20,618 nucleotides of DNA from JBATTK01 sp049670505 (GTDB lineage: Bacteria > Bacteroidota > Bacteroidia > Flavobacteriales > Flavobacteriaceae): assembly GCA_049670505.1 (NCBI GenBank), contig JBATTK010000124.1:1-20618 (forward strand), in the 5' to 3' direction. Of this stretch, positions 14,773-20,618 are shown piece by piece. Made by a program: the position numbers and the translations under genes. Position 1 is the first letter of the stretch, and every line of letters begins with the position of its first letter. The notes beneath the pieces were generated by a model. That model had not been told where the DNA came from and searched no databases. It saw nothing but the letters and a program-made list of their open reading frames with translations.

Positions 14773-14774
14773 AC
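14745..14774. repeat. Half of a dispersed intergenic palindrome, overlapping the SUMT stop
   Basis: The segment GTCATCTTGAGCGGAGCCGA and the following AAGATAGAC resemble the half-arm GTCATCxTGAGCGGAGTCGAAxGATC that is scattered in Bacteroidota genomes. It supplies the last codons and stop of the SUMT gene. No matching second arm is visible within the next 100 bases. Confidence 0.5.
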
Positions 14775-14809
14775 ACCAGAACGATTCAGATAAACTAGAA
14801 AAGAAAGAA

Positions 14810-15874
14810 ATGATTACAACAGATATATTGATTATTGGAGCAGGACCAACAGGTTTGTTCACCGTTTTTGAGGCAGGATTGTTAAAATTAAAGTCGCATC
14901 TTATCGATGCTTTACCACAGCCTGGAGGTCAGTGTTCGGAGATCTATCCCAAGAAACCCATATACGATATCCCTGCTTTTCCCGAGATTTTGGCGGGCGA
15001 TTTGGTAAATAATCTTATGGAGCAAATAAAACCTTTCAGTCCTGGATTTACATTGGGGGAGCGCGCCGAGACTTTGGAAAAACTGGACGATGGTTCTTTT
15101 ATTGTCACTACCAATAGAGGTACGCGGCACCATGCACCGGTGGTTGTCATCGCGGGAGGTTTGGGTTCTTTTGAACCGCGAAAACCCCCTATTCCAAATA
15201 TTAGGGATTTTGAAGATAAAGGAGTAGCTTATATGGTAAAAGATCCGGAAGTATATCGCAACAAGAAAGTGGTGATTGCCGGAGGAGGCGATTCCGCTTT
15301 GGATTGGGCCATTTTCCTGTCCGATATCGCTTCGGAGGTTTCCTTGGTACATCGCAGAAATGAGTTTCGGGGCGCATTGGATTCCGTAGAAAAAGCCGGC
15401 GAGTTGGCCAAATTGGGCAAAATACGTTTGTTTATCGAAGCAGAAGTGAAGGAACTACATGGTTCGGACAATTTGGAGGCGGTAATCATTAAACATAACG
15501 ATGCCGAAAAGGGGGAAACCTATCTGGAAGTAGATAATTTCATTCCCTTATTCGGGCTATCGCCAAAATTGGGGCCTATTGGTGATTGGGGTCTGGAAAT
15601 AGAAAAGAATGCCATCAAAGTGAATAACGCATACGACTATCAAACCAATATTCCCGGAGTTTATGCCATTGGTGATGTAAATACGTATCCCGGAAAGTTA
15701 AAATTGATATTATCCGGATTCCATGAGGCGGCGGTCATGTGCCAAAGCGCTTATCAAATCATTAATCCAGGTAAGCGGTATGTCATGAAATATACCACGG
15801 TAGGCGGTGTAGAAGGATTTGACGGCACCAAAAAAGAAGCAAAAAAAGAAGTGGTACAACGCATATTGGTATAA
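14810..15874 (+). CDS. TrxR-like ferredoxin-NADP(+) reductase
   Basis: 354 residues. FAD-binding IIGAGPTGL (8-16), PGGQCSEIYP (38-47), NADPH-binding VVIAGGGDSALDWA (154-167) with HRRNEFRG after it, and the second FAD motif YAIGDVNTYPGKLKLI. The redox CxxC of thioredoxin reductase is absent and the C-terminal YTTVGGVEGFDGTKK extension is present; both are typical of the YumC/Chlorobaculum class of ferredoxin-NADP reductases. The gene is 37 bp after SUMT and is the last before a strong terminator, so it belongs to the sulfite reductase unit and may feed that enzyme electrons through ferredoxin. The pairing is inferred from position. Confidence 0.9.
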   Translation: MITTDILIIGAGPTGLFTVFEAGLLKLKSHLIDALPQPGGQCSEIYPKKPIYDIPAFPEILAGDLVNNLMEQIKPFSPGFTLGERAETLEKLDDGSFIVTTNRGTRHHAPVVVIAGGLGSFEPRKPPIPNIRDFEDKGVAYMVKDPEVYRNKKVVIAGGGDSALDWAIFLSDIASEVSLVHRRNEFRGALDSVEKAGELAKLGKIRLFIEAEVKELHGSDNLEAVIIKHNDAEKGETYLEVDNFIPLFGLSPKLGPIGDWGLEIEKNAIKVNNAYDYQTNIPGVYAIGDVNTYPGKLKLILSGFHEAAVMCQSAYQIINPGKRYVMKYTTVGGVEGFDGTKKEAKKEVVQRILV

Positions 15875-15908
15875 GTTTTTATTTTCTTGGGTTAGCTATC
15901 CAGATATA

Positions 15909-15947
15909 GGCCTAGGGGGTTTTCGAACCTCTTGGGCCTTACTTTTT
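15909..15947 (+). terminator. Rho-independent terminator with UUCG loop
   Basis: GGCCTAGGGGGTT (15909-15921) pairs over 13 positions, three of them G-U, with AACCTCTTGGGCC (15926-15938) around the tetraloop TTCG. A T-rich tract TTACTTTTT follows. It separates the sulfite reductase operon from the metH operon. Confidence 0.9.
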
Positions 15948-15980
15948 ACCAACCTTAATAGATTAAAAAACATACTTTCC

Positions 15981-16011
15981 TTGTTTTTAATCGTACTGTG
16001 ATGTTTCTTTG
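15981..16011 (+). promoter_or_regulatory. Predicted promoter for riboswitch 2 and the metH operon
   Basis: TTG at 15981-15983 and TTTCTTTG at 16004-16011 (one mismatch to TAnnTTTG) are 20 bases apart, matching the Bacteroidota promoter. The riboswitch P1 starts 28 bases downstream, close to the 32 bases seen for copy 1. Confidence 0.55.
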
Positions 16012-16038
16012 CACTCAGTTCATTTAAAAATTGAAGTC

Positions 16039-16197
16039 GTTATCAAGAAAGGCGGAGGGAATAGATCCGTTGAAGCCTTAGCAACCCTTTTCAACAAAAA
16101 GTAGGTGCTACATTCTATCTTGACGCTGAGTTTTTATGCTGAATTTATTTCAGTATGTTTCAGCGCCCTTTTAAGGAATAAGTCAAGAATAGATAAC
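16039..16197 (+). ncRNA. SAM-I (S-box) riboswitch aptamer, copy 2, with enlarged P4
   Basis: Core: TATCAAGAAAGGCGGAGGGA at 16041-16060, GTTGAAGCCTTAGCAACC, and GGTGCTACAT around 16104-16113. P1 is GTTATC 16039-16044 with GATAAC 16192-16197. P3 is CTTTT with AAAAG, a compensated change from copy 1. P4 repeats the copy 1 design: CTTGA 16119-16123 with TCAAG 16183-16187; CGCTGAG 16124-16130 with TTCAGCG 16159-16165; ATGCTGAA 16136-16143 with TTCAGTAT 16149-16156 around loop TTTAT. It should repress the split metH genes at high SAM. Confidence 0.93.
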
Positions 16198-16203
16198 AAA
16201 AAA

Positions 16204-16230
16204 GTAAGACGTCCGTCTTATTCTTTTCCT
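16204..16230 (+). terminator. Candidate riboswitch-controlled terminator, copy 2
   Basis: TAAGAC 16205-16210 pairs with GTCTTA 16215-16220 around loop GTCC, with a basal G-U pair, followed by the T-rich TTCTTTTCCT. It has the same place, stem length and loop size as the hairpin at 512 after copy 1, with a different but still paired stem. Confidence 0.5.
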
Positions 16231-16281
16231 TACTTGATACATGTTTAATTATGGCAGTGCCCGCTCGCAAGCGCGGTTACG

Positions 16282-16353
16282 GTCCAACAGTATCTTTTTT
16301 TACTTTTCTCTATATTCCCGTTAGGCAAACAGTAAAAAAGATATTGTCTGGAC
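16282..16353. repeat. Long imperfect inverted repeat in the metH leader
   Basis: Left arm GTCCAACAGTATCTTTTTTT plus ACT (16282-16304) pairs with AGTAAAAAAGATATTGTCTG plus GAC (16331-16353) over about 22 positions with one small bulge and a G-U pair. The loop is 26 bases. It ends 22 bases before the metH1 start codon. The arms resemble a dispersed Bacteroidota palindrome with a GTCC...TATCTTTTTT arm, from memory. The G+C-rich stretch CCGCTCGCAAGCGCGG (16261-16276) just before it can also form a short hairpin. Confidence 0.6.
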
Positions 16354-16375
16354 ATCATATACAAATTAGAATTAG

Positions 16376-17380
16376 ATGAAAAATATTAAGGCTGTCCTAC
16401 AGGATAGGATTTTGGTGCTGGATGGTGCCATGGGAACTATGTTGCAACGGTATAAATTTACCGAGGCGGATTTCCGTGGCGAGCGCTTTAAGAATTGGTC
16501 TCATCCGTTACAGGGAAATAATGATCTCTTATCATTGACCCAACCAGAGGCTATAGCGACCGTTCATGCTAAGTATTTTGAGGCAGGGGCCGATATTGTG
16601 GAAACCAATACGTTTTCCGGTACTACTATTGCCATGGCGGATTATCATATGGAAGAGTTGGTATATGAACTTAATTACGAATCTGCCAGGATTGCAAAAA
16701 AGGTCGCCGATGAATTTACTGCAAGGGAACCACATAAACCTAGGTTTGTAGCCGGTAGTATCGGTCCTACCAATAAAACAGCAAGTATGTCGCCCGATGT
16801 TAACGACCCCGGTTTCCGTGCCGTTTCGTTTGAAGATCTAAAGGTTGCCTACAAACAACAGGTAGAAGCCTTATTGGATGGAGGTGCTGATATATTGTTG
16901 GTCGAGACCATTTTTGATACCCTAAATGCCAAAGCTGCATTATTTGCCATAGAGGAAGTGAAGGAAGAACAAAATATAGAAGTGCCTATAATGGTCAGTG
17001 GCACTATTACCGATGCTTCCGGAAGAACGCTATCCGGACAGACGGCCGAAGCATTTTTAATTTCCATATCGCACATTCCTATATTGTCGGTCGGTTTTAA
17101 TTGTGCTTTGGGAGCAAGTCAGTTAGTGCCTCATTTGGAAGTGTTATCCGCAAAGACGGACCATGCCGTTTCGGCACATCCAAATGCCGGTTTGCCCAAT
17201 GCCTTTGGGGAGTATGACGAGACCCCCAATGAAATGGCTGCCCAGATAAGAGAATATTTGGAAAAAGGATTGGTGAATATTGTGGGGGGATGTTGCGGTA
17301 CTACCCCGGAACATATTAAGGCTATGGCCGATCTGGTAAAAAAACATCGACCTAGAAAGATGCTAGTTGAAAGTTTATAG
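16376..17380 (+). CDS. metH1: Methionine synthase, homocysteine-binding half (MetH1)
   Basis: 334 residues corresponding to the first (homocysteine) barrel of cobalamin-dependent MetH. Motifs: RILVLDGAMGTMLQ (11-24), EADFRGERF, GNNDLLSLTQPE, EAGADIVETNTF, GPTNKTASMSPDVNDP. The zinc and thiolate ligands are Cys243 (FNCALG) and Cys306/Cys307 (GGCCGTTPEH). It ends at RPRKMLVESL, which in E. coli MetH is exactly the linker before the folate barrel (PRK...LSGLEPL). It should act with MetH2, which carries the folate, B12 and activation domains. It is the first gene after SAM-I riboswitch 2. The symbol only marks the half; the pair equals metH. Confidence 0.92.
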   Translation: MKNIKAVLQDRILVLDGAMGTMLQRYKFTEADFRGERFKNWSHPLQGNNDLLSLTQPEAIATVHAKYFEAGADIVETNTFSGTTIAMADYHMEELVYELNYESARIAKKVADEFTAREPHKPRFVAGSIGPTNKTASMSPDVNDPGFRAVSFEDLKVAYKQQVEALLDGGADILLVETIFDTLNAKAALFAIEEVKEEQNIEVPIMVSGTITDASGRTLSGQTAEAFLISISHIPILSVGFNCALGASQLVPHLEVLSAKTDHAVSAHPNAGLPNAFGEYDETPNEMAAQIREYLEKGLVNIVGGCCGTTPEHIKAMADLVKKHRPRKMLVESL

Positions 17381-17825
17381 TCGATGGTCGTTTGTTTATG
17401 GTTTTTCGTTGTTAGTTAATAGTTAAAATTTTGAGTTTGGATTATAAAGAACTAGATGTTTGGATTCAGGCTAGGGAATTGGTCAAAACAGTTTATGTTT
17501 TCACAAAACCCTTTCCCAAGGAAGAGCAGTTTGCGCTAACGTCACAGATTAGAAGATGTGTTATTTCAGTTTCTTCAAATATTGCGGAAGGTTGTGGCAG
17601 GCAAACAGCTAAAGAGACAACCCATTTTCTGCACATTGCTAGGGGCTCACTTTATGAATTGGAAACACAATTAATATTATCAAATGATTTAAAATATATT
17701 TCAACCGAAATAAATGATATTCTAAAAGAAATCGAAAAGGTCAAAAAATTGTTGAACGGATTTATTAATTATCACAAGCGATTATGACGGGCAACAAACA
17801 ACGAGCAACAAGCAAAGACTCTAAA
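17381..17825. mobile_element. Candidate small insertion carrying the four-helix-bundle gene
   Basis: The segment between the two MetH halves starts with a T/G-rich stretch (TCGATGGTCGTTTGTTTATG at 17381-17400) and ends with an A/C-rich stretch (ACGGGCAACAAACAACGAGC at 17786-17805). Read on the opposite strand, the right end is T/G-rich in the same style, so the ends behave like imperfect inverted arms. One gene lies within. Boundaries are approximate and no target duplication is obvious. Confidence 0.4.
17431..17787 (+). CDS. Four-helix-bundle protein (23S rRNA intervening-sequence / S23 type)
   Basis: 118 residues. The sequence YKELDVWIQARELVKTVYVF, then FPKEEQFALTSQIRRCVISV followed by SSNIAEGCGR, is the hallmark of the four-helix-bundle family whose genes were first found in 23S rRNA intervening sequences. 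The biochemical role is unknown; a nucleic-acid-binding pentamer has been suggested for the family. Start is TTG 17431 (MSLDYKELD), with a TTG at 17437 as an alternative and no ATG nearby. It lies between the two MetH halves, in a third frame, and its stop overlaps the metH2 start (ATGA at 17784-17787). A role in methionine synthesis is not expected; it looks like an inserted gene. Confidence 0.88.
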   Translation: MSLDYKELDVWIQARELVKTVYVFTKPFPKEEQFALTSQIRRCVISVSSNIAEGCGRQTAKETTHFLHIARGSLYELETQLILSNDLKYISTEINDILKEIEKVKKLLNGFINYHKRL

Positions 17826-20513
17826 TACCTAAAATTATCGGGTCTGGAGCCATTGGTCGTCACGCCCGAAAGTAATTTCATCAATGTAGGGGAACGGACC
17901 AATGTGGCGGGATCTAAAAAATTTCTTCGTTTGATCAAGGAAGAAAGATTTGAAGAGGCTTTGGATGTTGCCCGTGACCAAGTGGAAGGTGGGGCCCAGA
18001 TTATAGACATTAATATGGACGATGGTCTCATAGATGGTAAAGAGGCCATGGTCAAATTTCTAAATCTGATCGTGGCGGAACCCGATATTGCCCGTGTACC
18101 TATCATGATAGATAGCTCCAAATGGGAAATTATTGAGGCAGGATTGCAGGTTGTGCAAGGAAAATGCGTTGTGAATTCCATAAGTCTCAAAGAAGGGGAG
18201 GAGCAGTTTATCCATCAAGCAAAATTGATCAAACGCTATGGGGCGGCAGTAATCGTGATGGCCTTTGATGAAGTTGGTCAGGCCGATAATTACGAAAGAA
18301 GAATAGAAATTTCCAAACGTTCCTACGATATTTTGGTAAACCAAGTGAAGTTCTCGCCCGAGGATATCATTTTTGACCTGAATATTTTCCCGGTCGCCAC
18401 AGGAATGGAAGAACATAGGCGAAATGCATTGGATTTTATTGAGGCCACCAAATGGGTTCGGAACAACCTGCCCCATTGCAGTGTAAGTGGAGGGGTAAGC
18501 AATGTGTCCTTTTCTTTTAGGGGCAATAATCCCGTTAGGGAGGCCATGCATTCCGTATTTCTTTATCATGCGATAAAGGCCGGGATGAATATAGGCATCG
18601 TAAACCCTACCCTATTGGAAGTTTATGACGATATTCCCAAGGATCTATTGGAACGGGTAGAAGATGTGATCTTAAATCGAAGGGACGATGCTACCGAACG
18701 TTTATTGGATTTTGCCGAAACCGTGGTGGGTACCGCCAAAGAAAGTAAAGTAGATCTTTCTTGGCGAGAGGAGCCTTTACAGCACCGAATCACAAGAGCT
18801 TTGGTAAAGGGGATAGACCAATATATACTGGAAGATGTAGAGGAGGCAAGAGTTAACGTAAGCAAACCCATAGAAGTAATAGAAGGCCATTTAATGACCG
18901 GAATGAACGTAGTGGGGGATCTGTTCGGAAACGGAAAAATGTTCTTGCCCCAAGTGGTGAAGTCCGCGCGGGTAATGAAAAAGGCGGTGGCCTATTTACT
19001 TCCATACATTGAGGAGGAGAAATTGCTCAACCCTCAAGCAGGCGATAGCAAAGGGGCAGGAAAAATTCTTATGGCCACTGTAAAGGGAGATGTACACGAT
19101 ATAGGAAAAAATATTGTGAGCGTAGTGTTGGCCTGTAACAATTATGAAATTGTGGATTTGGGCGTAATGGTACCTCCGGAAAAGATCATAAATGCCGCAA
19201 AAGAGGAAAATGTGGATATCATTGGTCTCAGTGGATTAATTACGCCGTCTTTGGACGAGATGGTCTTTTTGGCCAAGGAGATGGAACGCCAGAACTTTAA
19301 CGTGCCTTTACTTATAGGCGGAGCTACCACAAGTAAGGCCCACACGGCCGTAAAAATAGATCCGCAATACAGTCAGGCCGTGGTACATGTAAACGATGCT
19401 TCCCGGGCGGTTACCGTAGTAGGTGATCTGTTGCAAAAAGATACCTCCGGTCCGTATAAAGAATCCATTAAACTGGGGTATGAAGAATTTAGGGAGAAGT
19501 TTTTAAAACGCACCAAACAAAAGGAATACCTATCTATTGAAAAAGCACGTGAAAATAAGTTTAAAATTGATTGGCATACTTCTGAAATAGCGGAACCACA
19601 GCAATTAGGTATTCAGGTTATCGAAGATTTGGAACTGGAAAAATTAAAGGATTTTATTGATTGGACGCCATTTTTTAGAAGTTGGGAGCTGCACGGAAAG
19701 TATCCCGCAATCCTCTCCGATGATGTAGTGGGCCAGCAGGCCACGGAATTATTTAATGATGCCCAGGAAATGCTAAAGAAAGTACTTGATGAAAAACAGC
19801 TAAAAGCCAAGGCCATTTTCGGACTTTTTCCCGCCAATACCATAAACGATGACGATGTAGAAGTTAGCTTTCCCCATAGAAAGAAAGGAAAAGAGCAAAA
19901 GTTTATTTTCCGGACGTTACGGCAACAGTCAAAAAAACGGGAGGGGGTCCCCAATATTGCTTTAGCGGATTTTATTGCCCCAAAAAAAACAGGTATTCAA
20001 GACTATATCGGCTGCTTTTGTGTGACTACGGGTTTTGGCACCGCTGAACTTGCTAAAGGGTATGAGGAAGATTTGGACGATTATAGTTCGATCATGATCA
20101 AGGCGTTGGCCGATCGTTTGGCCGAAGCTTTTGCGGAATATTTACATATGGAAGTCCGTACAAAACATTGGGGCTATGCTTCCCATGAGAAATTGACCAA
20201 TGAGGATTTGATCGGCGAAGCCTATAAGGGTATCCGTCCGGCACCCGGTTATCCGGCTTGTCCTAATCATCTGGAAAAGCTCACTATCTGGGACGTATTG
20301 GAAGTAGAGGAAAAAATAGGGGTGAAATTGACCGAAAGCTTGGCCATGTGGCCGGCAGCCAGTGTCAGTGGCTATTATTTTGGTCATTCGGAAGCCAAGT
20401 ATTTTGGTTTGGGCAAAATAAAGGAAGATCAGGTTTTGGATTTTGCGGAACGAAAGGGAATTTCAATGGAGGAAGCTACAAAATGGTTGGCTCCCAACAT
20501 AGCCGATGATTAA
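17784..20513 (+). CDS. metH2: Methionine synthase, folate-, cobalamin- and SAM-binding part (MetH2)
   Basis: 909 residues. Pterin-binding barrel ~21-320 (LSGLEPL, FINVGERTNVAGSKKF, IIDINMDDG, PIMIDSSKWE, SGGVSNVSFSFRGNNPVREA), cap ~335-420, Rossmann B12 domain ~425-560 with the lower-axial ligand motif GDVHDIGKN (Asp436, His438, Gly441), and the activation domain ~590-909 with RPAPGYPACPNH. It transfers the methyl group from methyltetrahydrofolate via cobalamin to homocysteine held by MetH1. The only usable ATG (17784) overlaps the stop of the four-helix-bundle gene, so translation is coupled to it. The first ~19 residues (MTGNKQRATSKDSKYLK) are not part of the family and seem to be encoded by the end of the inserted segment. 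Length and motifs of the rest are complete. Confidence 0.95.
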   Translation: MTGNKQRATSKDSKYLKLSGLEPLVVTPESNFINVGERTNVAGSKKFLRLIKEERFEEALDVARDQVEGGAQIIDINMDDGLIDGKEAMVKFLNLIVAEPDIARVPIMIDSSKWEIIEAGLQVVQGKCVVNSISLKEGEEQFIHQAKLIKRYGAAVIVMAFDEVGQADNYERRIEISKRSYDILVNQVKFSPEDIIFDLNIFPVATGMEEHRRNALDFIEATKWVRNNLPHCSVSGGVSNVSFSFRGNNPVREAMHSVFLYHAIKAGMNIGIVNPTLLEVYDDIPKDLLERVEDVILNRRDDATERLLDFAETVVGTAKESKVDLSWREEPLQHRITRALVKGIDQYILEDVEEARVNVSKPIEVIEGHLMTGMNVVGDLFGNGKMFLPQVVKSARVMKKAVAYLLPYIEEEKLLNPQAGDSKGAGKILMATVKGDVHDIGKNIVSVVLACNNYEIVDLGVMVPPEKIINAAKEENVDIIGLSGLITPSLDEMVFLAKEMERQNFNVPLLIGGATTSKAHTAVKIDPQYSQAVVHVNDASRAVTVVGDLLQKDTSGPYKESIKLGYEEFREKFLKRTKQKEYLSIEKARENKFKIDWHTSEIAEPQQLGIQVIEDLELEKLKDFIDWTPFFRSWELHGKYPAILSDDVVGQQATELFNDAQEMLKKVLDEKQLKAKAIFGLFPANTINDDDVEVSFPHRKKGKEQKFIFRTLRQQSKKREGVPNIALADFIAPKKTGIQDYIGCFCVTTGFGTAELAKGYEEDLDDYSSIMIKALADRLAEAFAEYLHMEVRTKHWGYASHEKLTNEDLIGEAYKGIRPAPGYPACPNHLEKLTIWDVLEVEEKIGVKLTESLAMWPAASVSGYYFGHSEAKYFGLGKIKEDQVLDFAERKGISMEEATKWLAPNIADD

Positions 20514-20618
20514 TCGGTCGCGTTTTTAAAACCCGACCCATCTGCTGCGTTAGGGATTGAGGTATTGTTGGAGCTCTTTATGTAGCTATACCGTACATAG
20601 TAGGGTTAAAAATCAAAA
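20514..20618. other. Downstream region with a short hairpin, no gene
   Basis: GGTCG 20516-20520 and GTTT 20522-20525 pair with AAAC 20529-20532 and CGACC 20534-20538, leaving a C-C mismatch. There is no T-tract after it, so terminator function is doubtful. The following CTGCGTTAGGGATTG (20552-20566) resembles a dispersed Bacteroidota repeat. No coding sequence is recognised to the window end. Confidence 0.35.

Noticed and set aside
14912..15352. Minus-strand open frame of 146 codons inside the ferredoxin-NADP reductase gene
   Set aside because: Antisense shadow of a well-supported gene with no recognisable domain.
15819..16001. Small plus-strand frame overlapping the end of the ferredoxin-NADP reductase
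   Set aside because: Its distal part is the UUCG terminator and promoter region; low-complexity Lys-rich start and no family match.
20516..20538. Hairpin after metH2 as a rho-independent terminator
   Set aside because: It has an internal C-C mismatch and no T-tract after the stem; kept only as a described region.
1..20618. tRNA, rRNA, CRISPR array, transposase or prophage genes
   Set aside because: Looked for and not seen; the only transfer-like signals are the four-helix-bundle segment and short palindromic repeats.

Overview
All protein-coding genes in this window lie on the + strand. It is a sulfur-assimilation and methionine-synthesis region. AT-rich leaders without Shine-Dalgarno sequences, promoters of the TTG / TAnnTTTG type, and protein families such as sulfite reductase-HEPN, DUF2061-cysH-cysD-cysN and split MetH point to a member of the Bacteroidota, most likely Flavobacteriaceae. 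The genus cannot be told from the window.

Layout. (1) 1-263 is the 3' end of metK (S-adenosylmethionine synthetase). (2) 264-629 holds a promoter, a SAM-I riboswitch and a hairpin/T-tract that could be its terminator. (3) 630-6698 is the SAM-controlled operon: metY, a very large fusion of homoserine acetyltransferase, aspartate kinase and homoserine dehydrogenase (1127 aa), and a second sulfhydrylase (metZ-like). (4) 6757-7715 is a MarR regulator overlapping a GNAT acetyltransferase. (5) 7814-8227 is an Rrf2 regulator with four cysteines. (6) 8414-11709 is DUF2061-cysH-cysD-cysN (sulfate activation and reduction to sulfite). (7) 11815-15874 is sulfite reductase-HEPN, cobA-type SUMT (siroheme) and a TrxR-like ferredoxin-NADP reductase, closed by a strong UUCG-loop terminator. 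(8) 15875-16375 holds a second promoter, a second SAM-I riboswitch of the same unusual shape and a long hairpin. (9) 16376-20513 is a split cobalamin-dependent methionine synthase, with a four-helix-bundle (23S rRNA intervening-sequence type) gene inserted between the halves.

How it works together. Sulfate is activated by CysDN, reduced by CysH to sulfite and by the siroheme enzyme to sulfide. SUMT makes the siroheme precursor, and the reductase at 14810 may supply electrons through ferredoxin. The fusion protein supplies O-acetylhomoserine, MetY/MetZ add sulfide to give homocysteine, and MetH1+MetH2 methylate it. SAM, made by MetK, feeds back through both riboswitches. Three copies of a 19-bp motif (TCCTA-n9-TAGGA type) lie before DUF2061-cysH and before sulfite reductase, and are likely operators of the adjacent Rrf2 protein.

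Most worth a second look: the triple fusion, whose aspartate kinase part carries changes at several motif positions; the four-helix-bundle insertion exactly at a MetH inter-domain linker; the twin riboswitches with a large, covarying P4 arm; the Rrf2 operator set; and a cluster-less, atypical CysH in a locus without an APS kinase. Not seen here: cysC, a sulfate transporter, the precorrin-2 dehydrogenase/ferrochelatase, aspartate-semialdehyde dehydrogenase and metF.
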